From the NCBI RefSeq assembly GCF_012844365.1, contig NZ_CP051626.1, forward strand, positions 3,286,001-3,350,000: a stretch of 64,000 nucleotides of DNA, written 5' to 3'. Source of the DNA: Brevibacterium sp. 'Marine' (GTDB lineage: Bacteria; Actinomycetota; Actinomycetes; Actinomycetales; Brevibacteriaceae). The notes below the pieces were generated by a model. It searched no databases. It saw only the letters and a program-made list of their open reading frames with translations, and was not told where the DNA came from. Shown one piece after another: positions 15,767 to 24,933 of the stretch (within the stretch, counting starts at the first letter, position 1; each line of letters starts with the position of its first letter). The position numbers and the translations under genes were made by a program.

Positions 15767-17602
15767 CCGGTCGCTTCGGTATTCCAGCCTGCCGCGGCGA
15801 TTGCGACGGACGGCTCCCTGCCGAATCGCCTCACGCACCGCCGCGCGGAAGCGTCCGGGGCCCCACCGGCGAGCTCCGATCGCACGGTAGAGCTCCACCT
15901 CTCCGACAGGTTCCATGTCGCGGACGAAATCGATGATGCCGTTGACCTCGTTGGCCGAGACTTCGGGCGGGACGTCGCGTGAGGACACCGAAGGCCACGG
16001 TGCATAGACGCCGGCCGATCCCGGGCCCGGACGCAGACGATCTCTTCGGCTTCGAGCCTCGGGGCTCGCCGACTGTTCGGCCGCCGCGGCGGATTCTGGC
16101 CGCTCTCCTCGCTCGGTCTGCTCAGAACCGCTCTCCACGGCGGCTTCGGCACTCTCAGCGTCCTCGGCCGTCAATGGTCGGGCGATGTCTTCGAGGTCGG
16201 CACCTTCGGCTTTGACTCCGAAGATCAGTTCGGCCACGCCGCCGAGCGCCATGACGGCCGCCCCGATGCAGAACGCCCAGGCCACTTGGGAACGATCACC
16301 GGACTCGATCATGCCGCCGAAGAGCGTCGGACCGGCGATGCCGCCGGCGGCGGTGCCGACGGCGTAGAAGAACGCGATCGCCAGTGCTCGGGTCTCCATC
16401 GGGAAGATCTCGCTGACAGTGAGGTAGGCCGCACTGGCACCGGACGAGGCGAGGAAGAAGCAGACGATCAGGATGACGAGGAAGAGCCATTCGCCGCCGA
16501 CCTCAGCATTGAAGACGAGTGCGAGGACGACGGCGACGACCGCCGACCCGAGGTAGCTGAACGAGATCATCGGTTTCCGACCGATCGTGTCGAAGAGTCT
16601 GCCGAGAACGACGGGGCCGGCGAAGTTGCTCAACGACCACAGGATGATGAAGATCGGCACGGTGGCTGCCGCGACTCCGTAGAATCCGTTGAAGATCGTG
16701 CCCAGGTTGAAGGTGATGCCGTTGTAGAGGAACGCCTGCCCGACGAAGAGGACGAGACAGAGGATCGCGCGTTTGGGGTAGATCGTGAATGCGACCTTCA
16801 TGATCTCGACGAACGAGATCGTCGTCCGCTGCCGGACGGTGATGGTCTTCTTCGGCGGCGGCAGGGTCTGCGAGGTCTCCGACTCGATGCCGTCTTCGAT
16901 CTCACCGACGATGCGTTCGGCTTCATCGTTCTGGCCGTGGATGAACAGCCAGCGCGGGCTTTCGGGCACGTTCTTGCGCACGACGAAGACGAAGATCGCC
17001 AGCAGCATGCCGACGGCGAAGGCCAGACGCCAGCCGATCATCTTCGGCAGGATGTCGGTGTTGAGGAACAGCAGGGTGGTCGCAGCCCCGCCAGCGGCAC
17101 CGAGCCAGTAGGAGCCGTTGATGATGAGGTCGATACGACCGCGGACGCGGGCCGGAATGAGTTCGTCGATGGCAGAGTTCACGGCTGCGTACTCGCCGCC
17201 GATGCCGGCACCGGTGAGGAAACGGACGAGGAAGAAGTACCAGGGAGAGAAGGAGAACGCGGTGGCGACCGTGGCGACGAGATAGAGCACGAGAGTGATG
17301 AGGAAGAGCTTGCGTCGTCCGAATCGATCGGTGAGCTGGCCGAAGACGATTGCGCCGACGCAGGCGCCGAGGACGTAGATGGCTCCGGCGGTGCCGATCT
17401 GACCCGCAGTCATGTCGATGCCGCTGCCCTCTTCGGTCATCCGAGCCGCGACATTGCCGACCATCGTGACCTCGAGACCGTCGAGGATCCACACGCTGCC
17501 GAGTCCGACGACGACCATCCAGTGGAACCGGGCCCACGGCAGCCGATCCAACCGTGCCGGCACATCGGTCTTGATCGTCCCGAGTTCGATCTTCTCACTC
17601 AT
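15761..17602 (-). CDS. MFS transporter with C-terminal soluble domain
   Basis: 613 residues. A 12-helix sugar/metabolite-porter type MFS core (1-470) is shown by GQLTDRFGRRKLF, PESPRWLFIHGQ and GRLFDTIGRKPMI. A Glu/Ala/Ser-rich linker leads to about 65 C-terminal residues (NEVNGIIDFVRDMEPVG, ELYRAIGARRWGPGRF, VREAIRQGAVRR) that look like a winged-helix unit. Substrate unknown. ATG 17602 follows AGGAGG. It lies downstream of the dehydrogenase genes in the same direction, so it may import their substrate. The C-terminal fusion is unusual. Confidence 0.82.
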   Translation of the reverse strand: MSEKIELGTIKTDVPARLDRLPWARFHWMVVVGLGSVWILDGLEVTMVGNVAARMTEEGSGIDMTAGQIGTAGAIYVLGACVGAIVFGQLTDRFGRRKLFLITLVLYLVATVATAFSFSPWYFFLVRFLTGAGIGGEYAAVNSAIDELIPARVRGRIDLIINGSYWLGAAGGAATTLLFLNTDILPKMIGWRLAFAVGMLLAIFVFVVRKNVPESPRWLFIHGQNDEAERIVGEIEDGIESETSQTLPPPKKTITVRQRTTISFVEIMKVAFTIYPKRAILCLVLFVGQAFLYNGITFNLGTIFNGFYGVAAATVPIFIILWSLSNFAGPVVLGRLFDTIGRKPMISFSYLGSAVVAVVLALVFNAEVGGEWLFLVILIVCFFLASSGASAAYLTVSEIFPMETRALAIAFFYAVGTAAGGIAGPTLFGGMIESGDRSQVAWAFCIGAAVMALGGVAELIFGVKAEGADLEDIARPLTAEDAESAEAAVESGSEQTERGERPESAAAAEQSASPEARSRRDRLRPGPGSAGVYAPWPSVSSRDVPPEVSANEVNGIIDFVRDMEPVGEVELYRAIGARRWGPGRFRAAVREAIRQGAVRRNRRGRLEYRSDRS

Positions 17603-17746
17603 CACACGCCTCCTGGACGCTTCCCGCACAGGGTCTTCTGAATGTCAGGAAGTCTAAGCACACTCTGCAGGGCCGACAAGACATGGTGGAAATGCCCGAA
17701 AGCGAGTAGCCTACGACTCCCGCGGGCCCGTCCCCGGAGAATCAGT

Positions 17747-18928
17747 TCACGAGATCCTCTTGACGAGGTCACCCGGTGTGTGGTCCCAGTCTTCGGCGAG
17801 GATCTCCCGCGCGGTGTCGAGACGATCCTCCATATTCACCATCAGAACTCCGCGGACGCGTCCATCCTCGCCGAGGTAGTACACCACTCCATCCGAATGG
17901 GGCTTCTGCCAGTCTTCGACGGTTCGCAGGCCGGGATCGAGTTCCCCGACCGCCTGGTACCCGAAGTCGAAGACGTTCGTGTAGAAATACGGTGTATGGG
18001 TGTAGGACTCGTCCGCACCGGCCATGATCCGCCCGGCTGTCCTGCCCATCTGGGTGGCGTTGTCGACGTGTTCGACACGCTGTCGTCCGAGGATCTTGTC
18101 GGGGTAGCGGGCGACATCTCCGGCGGCGAAGACATCCGGTTGGGAGGTTCGCAGCGTTTCGTCGACGATGATCCCATCGTCTGTGTCCAGGCCCGCGTCC
18201 TCTGCGAGACGGGCCGCCGGTTCGATGCCGAGGCCGACGACCACTGCGTCGAACTCATAGGACCCGCCGTCACAGTCGAGCACCACTCGATTGCCGTCGA
18301 CGTGCCCTCCCGAGGCCTTCGTGCCCGGCACGAGAGTCACTCCGTGGCAGCGATAGAGTTCGTGGAACTGCTTGGCGAGGTCCGGCGGGAAGATGGAGCC
18401 GCCGAGGGTGTCGTCGTCGAAGATCAGAGTCGTTCGGGTCTTGTTCTGCACCAGGGCGGCGGCGAGTTCGGTGCCGATGAAACCGCCGCCGATGACTGCG
18501 ATGCTCAGGTTCTGGCCCGACAGAGCCCGCAGCCGGCGGTAGTCGGCGAAATCGCGGAAGCAGATGACCCGCTCACCTTCGTCCAGATCAATGCCCTTCG
18601 GGTGGCCGCCGGTGACGAAGAGCAGCTTGTCATAGGTGAAGTCGCCGCGGCTCGTCCTCACGGATTTCGCGTCGACGTCGACCTCGGTCGCCTCCGTGGC
18701 GAGGCTGATCCGGGCGCCGGTCGCCTCGGCGGTGTCGAAGTAGTTGTCACTCTCGTCGAAGCTCTCGTCGGTCCACAGCCGCTTGCTCAGCGCGGGACGC
18801 GTATAGGGCTCGTCGACGTCATCGCTGATGACGGCGATCGAACCCTCCCCGTCGATCTCCCTGATCCCCTGGGCCGCGGAGTCAGCGGCCATCCCGCCGC
18901 CGATGATCACATAACGGTACTCAGCCAT
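17747..18928 (-). CDS. FAD/NAD(P)-dependent oxidoreductase (ferredoxin-reductase-like)
   Basis: 393 residues of the pyridine-nucleotide disulfide oxidoreductase class II fold without a redox-active disulfide. FAD loop VIIGGGMAADSAAQGI, active-side RPALSKRLW, NAD loop IAVIGGGFIGTELAAA and the second FAD motif DVFAAGDVAR are in the expected order. Such enzymes reduce ferredoxin, rubredoxin or a partner oxygenase; no ferredoxin or oxygenase gene is adjacent, so the acceptor is unknown. 65 nt downstream of the SDR gene, likely the same transcript. Confidence 0.86.
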   Translation of the reverse strand: MAEYRYVIIGGGMAADSAAQGIREIDGEGSIAVISDDVDEPYTRPALSKRLWTDESFDESDNYFDTAEATGARISLATEATEVDVDAKSVRTSRGDFTYDKLLFVTGGHPKGIDLDEGERVICFRDFADYRRLRALSGQNLSIAVIGGGFIGTELAAALVQNKTRTTLIFDDDTLGGSIFPPDLAKQFHELYRCHGVTLVPGTKASGGHVDGNRVVLDCDGGSYEFDAVVVGLGIEPAARLAEDAGLDTDDGIIVDETLRTSQPDVFAAGDVARYPDKILGRQRVEHVDNATQMGRTAGRIMAGADESYTHTPYFYTNVFDFGYQAVGELDPGLRTVEDWQKPHSDGVVYYLGEDGRVRGVLMVNMEDRLDTAREILAEDWDHTPGDLVKRIS

Positions 18929-18993
18929 GTCGGTTGCTCCTCTTCCTGTCGTCTCTGCTGTTCCTGTATTCGGTTCAGGGGCACTGTGGCGGA

Positions 18994-19794
18994 CTAGATC
19001 GTTGCGACGGATCCGGCGTCCACGCGATAGTTCGACCCGTTGACGAAGCTCGCGGCGTCCGAGCAGAGGAATGCGATGACCTTGGCAACCTCCTCCGGTC
19101 GGCCGCGGCGACCGAGTTCCATGAACGGACGCTCCTCGCGCAGGAACGAGGCGATGGCCTCATCGAAGCTCGTTCCCTTCTGCTGGGCTCGCTCATTCAT
19201 CATCTCGTCGGTCATCGGGGTTGCGATGAACGCCGGAGAGACGGTGTTGACCAGCAGTCCTTCGGAGGCGTAGGTCCGCGAGAGTCCCTTGGCCAAGGAA
19301 AGCACGCCGGCTTTGGCCGCACAGTACGGCAGCTCGTCGTCATAGGGCTGCACCGCATCCTCGGAGGACACGAACACGATGCGGCCCCAGCCGCCTCGGC
19401 GAAGTCCTGGAAGAAACGCCCGCGTGACACGGACCGGTCCCATGAGGTCGACGTCGATGGTTCGATCCCAGCCCTCCTGGCTGATCTCGTGGAACAGGCC
19501 GCCGGCTCCGTGAATGCCGGCGAGATTGGCCAGGATGTCGAGGTCGCCGACCTCGGCGGCGACGTACGCGGCGAGTTCGGCGACCGATTCGCCATCGGCG
19601 ATGTCGGCGTCGTGGGCGTAGATCCGCTCTTTGAACTCGGCGAGTTCGTCGACCGCGGCTTTGAGTTCGTCGGGTTCGGGTCCGGTCATCACGACGACGG
19701 CTCCTTCGGCGAGGAGCTGTCGGGCTGTCTCCAGCCCGATGCCCGAACTCGCCCCCGTCACCAGTGCAGCACGGTTGCGAATATTGAGATCCAT
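18994..19794 (-). CDS. Short-chain dehydrogenase/reductase
   Basis: 266 residues, classical SDR: cofactor loop VTGASSGIGLETARQLL, NLAGIHGAGG, catalytic FVSSEDA and YCAAKAG (Ser, Tyr-x3-Lys), and C-terminal NGSNYRVDAG. A longer frame exists upstream, but ATG at 19794 gives the normal N-terminus. It sits between the aldehyde dehydrogenase and the FAD reductase, all leftward, suggesting consecutive oxidation of an alcohol/aldehyde substrate. Confidence 0.88.
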   Translation of the reverse strand: MDLNIRNRAALVTGASSGIGLETARQLLAEGAVVVMTGPEPDELKAAVDELAEFKERIYAHDADIADGESVAELAAYVAAEVGDLDILANLAGIHGAGGLFHEISQEGWDRTIDVDLMGPVRVTRAFLPGLRRGGWGRIVFVSSEDAVQPYDDELPYCAAKAGVLSLAKGLSRTYASEGLLVNTVSPAFIATPMTDEMMNERAQQKGTSFDEAIASFLREERPFMELGRRGRPEEVAKVIAFLCSDAASFVNGSNYRVDAGSVATI

Positions 19795-19874
19795 GTCTCC
19801 CTCTCGGTGCGTCAGGGCCGAACACCCGTCGCCCCGGTGCCGGCTGTTGTCCGGTCGGCACCGGGGCGGCCCTG

Positions 19875-21248
19875 TCATGGGGTGCGGATGAGCTTCTTGT
19901 TGACGAATTCGCGGATGCCCTCGGCCCCGAGCTCCCGTCCGACCCCTGAGCGCTTCGTGCCCCCAAAAGGCAGGTCGGGTTCGGTCCAGGTGGCCTGGTT
20001 GATCCACACCATCCCGGTGTCGATCCGATCAGCGACGCGCTGGGCCTTCTCGATGTCATCGCTGACGACCGTGCCGCCGAGGCCGAAGGACGAGTCGTTG
20101 GCCAGAGCGACCGCTTCATCCTCGTCTGCGACCGAGTAGACGACTGCGACCGGTCCGAACAGCTCTTCCGAGTAGGCGCGCATCTGCTTCGTGACTCCGG
20201 TGAGCACCGTGGGTTCGACGAAGGCACCCGGCCTGTCGACACGATGCCCGCCGGTGTGCACCTGGGCCCCATGATCGATGGCGTCCTGAACCTGCTCCAT
20301 GAGGTCCTGTGCGGCTTGCTCGGAGGACAGCGGCGCCATCGTGGTGACGGAGTCTGCGGGGTCACCGGCGACGAACTGCGACATCTTCGCCGTGAGCAGG
20401 TCCACGAATTCGTCATAGAGATCTTCGACCACGATGAGGCGCTTGGAGGCGATGCAGCTCTGGCCGGAGTTCGTCATCCGCCCTTTCACGGCGGCGGTGA
20501 CGGTCGCGTCCAGATCCGCGGAGTCGAGGACGACGAACGGGTCGCTTCCGCCGAGTTCGAGGATCGACTTCTTGAGATTGTTCCCGGCGCCCCCTGCCAC
20601 GGCTGCTCCGGCACCTTCGGAGCCGGTGAGCGATGCGCCTCGCACCCGTTCGTCGGCGATGATCGTCTGGATCTGGTCGTTGTCGGCGAAGACGTTGCGA
20701 TAGCAGTCGGACGGCAGCTGCGCATCGTTCATGACCTGCTCGAAGGCGAGGGCCGACTGCGGACAGTTCGATGCGTGTTTGAGGATGATGGTGTTGCCTG
20801 CCACGAGGTTCGGTGCGGCGAGTCGGGCGACCTGATAATAGGGGAAGTTCCACGGCATCACGCCGAGGATCGGGCCGATGGGTTCGCATTTCATCACGGC
20901 GCTGCCTCCGCTGGCGGGTTCGAGCCGTTCGTCGGAGAGCAGCAGGGGTCCCTCCTCCGCGTAGTAGCGCAGAATCCTCGCTGCCAGTTCGACCTCTGCT
21001 GCAGCCTCAGCCCGCAGTTTGCCCATTTCGATTGTGAGGAGCTCAGCGAGATCCCACTTGCGCTCGTCCATGAGGTCTGCCGCTCGAGCGAGCGGGGCAG
21101 TGCGGTCGTGGACAGCGGTCGTCCGCCAGGACTGGAAGGCTGCGTCGGAGGCATCGATGACGGCGGAGATCTCCGCGTCGCTGGCGGTGGGAAACTCCTT
21201 GAGAACCTCTCCGGTTGCCGGGTTCGTGGTGTTGAATTTAGCGGTCAC
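19875..21248 (-). CDS. Succinate-semialdehyde dehydrogenase-like aldehyde dehydrogenase
   Basis: 457 residues of the NAD(P)-dependent aldehyde dehydrogenase superfamily, GabD/SSADH branch: GVMPWNFPYYQVARLAAP, catalytic Glu in ILELGGSDP and catalytic Cys in NSGQSCIASKR, and C-terminal LPFGGTKRSGVGRELG. Its length fits the short SSADH (YneI/Sad) group. First gene of a probable leftward operon (aldehyde dehydrogenase, SDR, FAD reductase, MFS). Exact substrate is inferred, not shown. Confidence 0.88.
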   Translation of the reverse strand: MTAKFNTTNPATGEVLKEFPTASDAEISAVIDASDAAFQSWRTTAVHDRTAPLARAADLMDERKWDLAELLTIEMGKLRAEAAAEVELAARILRYYAEEGPLLLSDERLEPASGGSAVMKCEPIGPILGVMPWNFPYYQVARLAAPNLVAGNTIILKHASNCPQSALAFEQVMNDAQLPSDCYRNVFADNDQIQTIIADERVRGASLTGSEGAGAAVAGGAGNNLKKSILELGGSDPFVVLDSADLDATVTAAVKGRMTNSGQSCIASKRLIVVEDLYDEFVDLLTAKMSQFVAGDPADSVTTMAPLSSEQAAQDLMEQVQDAIDHGAQVHTGGHRVDRPGAFVEPTVLTGVTKQMRAYSEELFGPVAVVYSVADEDEAVALANDSSFGLGGTVVSDDIEKAQRVADRIDTGMVWINQATWTEPDLPFGGTKRSGVGRELGAEGIREFVNKKLIRTP

Positions 21249-21368
21249 GGCTTCTCCTTTCCTCGAGGTTCGTCAAGGCGCTCAGCGAAGCAGGAATCGT
21301 GTCTGCTTCGCGGCCTCTGCCGAACCGAGAATCCACCGTCCCAAATCTCGATGGCCGGGACCAGCCCC

Positions 21369-21557
21369 TTACGGTCTCCGGCGTTCGCCTTTATAATCCG
21401 CACGGACAGCGGGTTCGTCGATCACAAGCAGAATCGCTCCGTTGTCGAGATCACTTTCGAACTTCTCTGTTTCATCGGCACCGGCGCCGAGCACCTCGTC
21501 GACACCTGCCGCGGTCGGGAGGCGTCGGCGGTCGCGGTCGAACCGCGGCGCGGTCAC
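21369..21557 (-). CDS. Possible small protein coupled to the GT-C-like gene
   Basis: A 62-codon frame whose GTG start overlaps the stop of the preceding membrane gene by 4 nt (GTGA), the same coupling used throughout this locus. The C-terminal half (FESDLDNGAILLVIDEPAVR) has an ordinary protein composition, whereas the first half is Arg-rich. No homology recognised. It may be chance readthrough sequence. Confidence 0.35.
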   Translation of the reverse strand: MTAPRFDRDRRRLPTAAGVDEVLGAGADETEKFESDLDNGAILLVIDEPAVRADYKGERRRP

Positions 21558-22894
21558 CACTGTGTCGTGAGGAAGTATTCGATGGCGATCGCGGACGCCA
21601 ACTGCGTCGCCAACAGGGGGCGCTGCCACCGCAGCGGCAGCAGCGACGGCAGCAGCAGCACCCAGATCGTGAACGGCAGCCAGATGCGTTCGACCTCCGC
21701 CTTGCTCATGCTCGACAGGGTCGCCAGCAGGATCGTGGACAACCCGGCACTGCCCAGCACAGCGACGGCCCGCCGATTCCTCTCGCCGCGCCGCCAGGTT
21801 TCGGCGATGCCGTGGGGAATGGCCGCCCAGACCGCCAGACCGATGGTGAAGGTCCAAGCGCCGAGGTTCGCCCACACCCAGTAGCCGTACTGCCGTTTGG
21901 ATTGGATTCCGTCGTAGTACCGAGTGACCAGGACGGGGAAGCCCTCCCACCAGCGGAAACCGGCCAGGGTGAAGGCCGCAGCGACGAGCAGCGCACCACC
22001 GAGAGCCCACGGCAGAGCCTCCCACCGGCCGCCCAGCCAGATCACGGCGATCGCGAGGATGCCCAACAGCACCAGGCCATAGGAGAAATAGACGCACAGC
22101 CCGAGCAGCAGCCCTGCCGGAATACCGCAGCCGATCAGTCGCTTTCGGCGGGACGCCGTCGCGGCCAGCGCCAGCAGCGCTAACCCCCAGGCGGCCGTGG
22201 CCGTGAACATCGCATCCGCCGACACGCCCATCCAGATCGCCGAGGGGGTCGCCACGATCCAAGGGGCGACACGGCGTGCGTAGGCCTCCGAGCTCAGGGT
22301 GCGCACCGTCAGCAGAACCGCGACGACTGCCGTGCAGCCGAGAGTGAGGACGATGATGCCCGCCGTGTACGGGTCCGAGACGCCGAGGCGGTCGAGCACG
22401 ATGAAGAACAGCGTTGCGCCCGGAGGGTGACCGGCGATGTGAATCGGCCAGTGATCCTTAGCGTCCAGGGGCACTCGCTCGATGAACCCGGTCAGGAACC
22501 CGGAGATCGACGGCACCTCCTTGGCACCGACGAAGTACTCGCTCGGACGGGCGAACACCTTGCTGATGCTCTCCGTGCCCCCGACATGTCCCAGCGCAGC
22601 CGTCCACAGCCAGGATGCGGCGAAGACCGCGGCCAGGAAAGGGCCCCACCTCAGGGCGGAGATCATCCGCCGCCACACCAGGAGACCGGCCAGTGCCACC
22701 AGCACGGGAAGCAGCAATGTGGGGGTGAAGCCCGGCGTCCATCTCGCCTTCAGCGGAGGCCAGTAGATGAAGACATCGGTTCCGGTGACTCGCGGCCAGG
22801 CAATGGCGACGGCGACGACGACCGCACCGATGAGTGTGCTGACGACTGCTGCGACCCAGACCTTGCGCGAAGGGAAGGAGGCTTGTGTGGGCAC
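21554..22894 (-). CDS. Polytopic membrane protein, GT-C glycosyltransferase-like
   Basis: About 446 residues with roughly 10-12 hydrophobic segments. A large first outer loop contains the charged stretch KDHWPIHIAGHPPG, and later segments include WMGVSADAMFTATAAWGLA, the layout of lipid-linked-sugar GT-C transferases. The start is placed at GTG 22894 because 6 nt separate it from a TAGAAT -10, consistent with a leaderless mRNA; the in-frame GTG at 22900 abuts the -10. It is divergent from the GT2 gene, as in the mycobacterial Rv0541c arrangement as I recall it. Confidence 0.75.
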   Translation of the reverse strand: MPTQASFPSRKVWVAAVVSTLIGAVVVAVAIAWPRVTGTDVFIYWPPLKARWTPGFTPTLLLPVLVALAGLLVWRRMISALRWGPFLAAVFAASWLWTAALGHVGGTESISKVFARPSEYFVGAKEVPSISGFLTGFIERVPLDAKDHWPIHIAGHPPGATLFFIVLDRLGVSDPYTAGIIVLTLGCTAVVAVLLTVRTLSSEAYARRVAPWIVATPSAIWMGVSADAMFTATAAWGLALLALAATASRRKRLIGCGIPAGLLLGLCVYFSYGLVLLGILAIAVIWLGGRWEALPWALGGALLVAAAFTLAGFRWWEGFPVLVTRYYDGIQSKRQYGYWVWANLGAWTFTIGLAVWAAIPHGIAETWRRGERNRRAVAVLGSAGLSTILLATLSSMSKAEVERIWLPFTIWVLLLPSLLPLRWQRPLLATQLASAIAIEYFLTTQW

Positions 22895-22900
22895 GTTCAC

Positions 22901-22919
22901 ATTCTAACACTGGTAGTGT
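22901..22919. promoter_or_regulatory. Overlapping divergent leaderless promoters with shared dyad
   Basis: Leftward -10 TAGAAT (22901-22906, reverse strand) and rightward -10 TAGTGT (22914-22919) each lie 6 nt from their start codons. Between and across them is the perfect dyad ACACT-GGT-AGTGT (22907-22919). A single protein bound there would block both genes. Confidence 0.55.
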
Positions 22920-22925
22920 CGCCCT

Positions 22926-23606
22926 ATGCCCGATCCCCTTGCACGTGAGCCGCTTGCCTGCACTGTTGTGATTCCATGCCGCGACGAGGCACCGGCCCTG
23001 CCGGGAGTCTTCAGCACGATCCCCGAGCGCATGGAGGTGATCGTCGTGGACAACGGGTCGGTCGACGACACCGCCGACGTCGCCCGCCGCCTCGGCGCCG
23101 ACGTGGTCCACGAAGAGGTCGCCGGCTACGGCGCCGCTGTGCACACCGGAATCCTCGCCGCCACGACCCCCTTGGTGGCAGTGCTCGACGGCGACGGGTC
23201 CATGGACGCCGGCGACCTGGCCGAGCTGGTCACCGTGGTGGGCCGCGGAACGGCTACGATGGCGATCGGTCGCCGCCGCCCGGAGACCAGAGACAGCTGG
23301 CCGTGGCACGCACGGGCCGGAACCGCCGTGCTCGCCTGGTGGATACGGCACAGCAGCGGTTTCGCGGTGCATGACCTGGCCCCGATGCGCGTCTGCCGTC
23401 GGGACGATCTGCTGGCCTTGGATATCAGAGACCGCCGGTTCGGCTATCCGCTGGAGCTGATGATCCGGGCGTCTCGAGCCGGTTGGACCGTGCACGAGAA
23501 GGACATCGTCTACCGGCGGCGCGCACAGGGAACGAAATCCAAGGTCTCCGGGACGGTGCTGGGGACGTGGCGGACCATCGTCGATTTCGCCGGGGTGCTC
23601 AGGTGA
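22926..23606 (+). CDS. Family 2 glycosyltransferase
   Basis: 226 residues, GT-A fold family 2. N-terminal TVVIPCRDEAPALPGVF, VIVVDNGSVDDTADVAR, and the DxD-type VAVLDGDGSMDAGDL are all in place, followed by FAVHDLAPMR and FGYPLELMIRA. This subgroup resembles dolichyl- or polyprenyl-phosphate sugar synthases. First gene of a seven-gene rightward chain; TAGTGT lies 6 nt before ATG, so the transcript is probably leaderless. Confidence 0.88.
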   Translation: MPDPLAREPLACTVVIPCRDEAPALPGVFSTIPERMEVIVVDNGSVDDTADVARRLGADVVHEEVAGYGAAVHTGILAATTPLVAVLDGDGSMDAGDLAELVTVVGRGTATMAIGRRRPETRDSWPWHARAGTAVLAWWIRHSSGFAVHDLAPMRVCRRDDLLALDIRDRRFGYPLELMIRASRAGWTVHEKDIVYRRRAQGTKSKVSGTVLGTWRTIVDFAGVLR

Positions 23607-24280
23607 GCGCGGCGCCGACGGTACTGGTGGTCGCCAAGGCACCCGTCCCCGGTCAGGCCAAGACCCGTTTGGCGGCGGCCATCGGCGACGAGGCGGCCGC
23701 ACGGATCGCCGCCGCGTCGCTGCTGGACACGCTCGAGGTCGTGAACGGCCTGGGCTGGCCCGTGGTCATCGCGATGACCGGTGACCTCGATCAGGCGGCC
23801 CGAGGAGGCGACATCGCCTCGGCGTGCGCCGGGCACCGGGTCATCGCCCAACGCGGCGACTCCTTCGCCTCCCGACTCATCGCCGCGCACCACGATGCCG
23901 ACTCCGGGCACGGTGTCATCCAGATCGGCATGGACACGCCGCAGGTCACCACCACCGACCTCGAGGCTGCGGCAACGGCCTTGGACAGCCACGACGCCGC
24001 GCTCGGCCTGGCCGAGGACGGAGGCTGGTGGGTGCTGGCGGTGCGCAGGCCCGACTGGTCGTCCTGCCTGAGCGCGGTGCCGATGTCGAGACCCGACACC
24101 GGGGTACGCACCGAGGAGGCGCTCCTGGGCGAGGGCGCTCGGGTCGCCGCCGTTCCCGTCCTGGCCGATGTCGATCGGTGGGAGGACGCACACGCAGTCG
24201 CCTCCCTCATCCCGCACAGCCGTTTCGCCGCCGAGGTCGCACACGCCGCCGACCGTGAACAGATCGGAATCCAACCATGA
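23603..24280 (+). CDS. DUF2064 (CofC-like) transferase
   Basis: 225 residues of the DUF2064/TIGR04282 group, a nucleotidyltransferase-like fold: VLVVAKAPVPGQAKTRLA at the N-terminus, VIQIGMDTPQVTTTDLEAA, and ALGLAEDGGWWVLAVRRP. Function is not established; family members are repeatedly next to GT2 genes. GTG 23603 overlaps the GT2 stop by 4 nt and ATG of the next gene overlaps its stop, so the three are coupled. Confidence 0.87.
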   Translation: MSAAPTVLVVAKAPVPGQAKTRLAAAIGDEAAARIAAASLLDTLEVVNGLGWPVVIAMTGDLDQAARGGDIASACAGHRVIAQRGDSFASRLIAAHHDADSGHGVIQIGMDTPQVTTTDLEAAATALDSHDAALGLAEDGGWWVLAVRRPDWSSCLSAVPMSRPDTGVRTEEALLGEGARVAAVPVLADVDRWEDAHAVASLIPHSRFAAEVAHAADREQIGIQP

Positions 24281-24930
24281 CCGACACCATCGACTTCGCA
24301 CCGCTCGACGCCTTGAACGCCGCGATGTCGGGCCATGACTGCGACGTGGTCAGGGCGGACGGCACGACGATCCGTTTGGATGTCCAACAGTGGATCGGCG
24401 CCCCCGATGCCGCCGACCATGCGCTGTTCCTCGACCGCTGCACCGGCCCGACCCTCGACGTCGGCTGCGGTGCGGGACGTCTCGCCGGAGCCCTGGCCGC
24501 TCGCGGCGGCACGGCTCTGGGGATCGATGTCTCCCCCGTCGCGGTGAGGCTGGCCCAGGAACGCGGCGCGACCGCCGTCCACGGCAGCATCTTCGATGCC
24601 GTGCTCGACGAAGGCAGCTGGCAGTACGCTCTGCTGGCGGACGGAAATGTGGGCATCGGCGGAGATCCGGTCCGGCTGCTGCAGCGGATACGCGAGCTGA
24701 TGCGCCCGGCAGGATCCGTCCTCGTCGAGGTCGACGCGCCCGGCACGGGACTGGCCCACGAGAGGATCCGACTCCGCGTGCGAGGACAGCTCACCGGCGC
24801 ATTCGCCTGGTCACGCGTCGGTGCCGACGCCATCGTCGACGTGGCCGCAGCCGCAGGTCTGCACGGCTGCCGACTGCACAGCCATGGAGGCCGTCACGTC
24901 GCCGAGCTGACCCGCGACGGGCAGGCCTGA
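24277..24930 (+). CDS. Class I SAM-dependent methyltransferase
   Basis: 217 residues. Motif I is LDVGCGAGRLAGALAARGG with acidic residue D in GIDVSPVAVRLAQ; motif III is around LMRPAGSVLVEVDAPG. Substrate unknown. ATG overlaps the DUF2064 stop by 4 nt. The presence of an MTA phosphorylase three genes later does not follow from ordinary methyl transfer, which yields SAH rather than MTA. Confidence 0.85.
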   Translation: MTDTIDFAPLDALNAAMSGHDCDVVRADGTTIRLDVQQWIGAPDAADHALFLDRCTGPTLDVGCGAGRLAGALAARGGTALGIDVSPVAVRLAQERGATAVHGSIFDAVLDEGSWQYALLADGNVGIGGDPVRLLQRIRELMRPAGSVLVEVDAPGTGLAHERIRLRVRGQLTGAFAWSRVGADAIVDVAAAAGLHGCRLHSHGGRHVAELTRDGQA

Positions 24931-24933
24931 ACG

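Noticed and set aside
16286..18997. Two 451-codon rightward frames opposite the MFS and FAD reductase genes
   Set aside because: Rich in Asp, Glu, Gly and Arg repeats as typical of the complement of GC-rich genes; no domains.
20244..21884. 546-codon rightward frame opposite the aldehyde dehydrogenase
   Set aside because: Shadow of a gene with all catalytic motifs intact.
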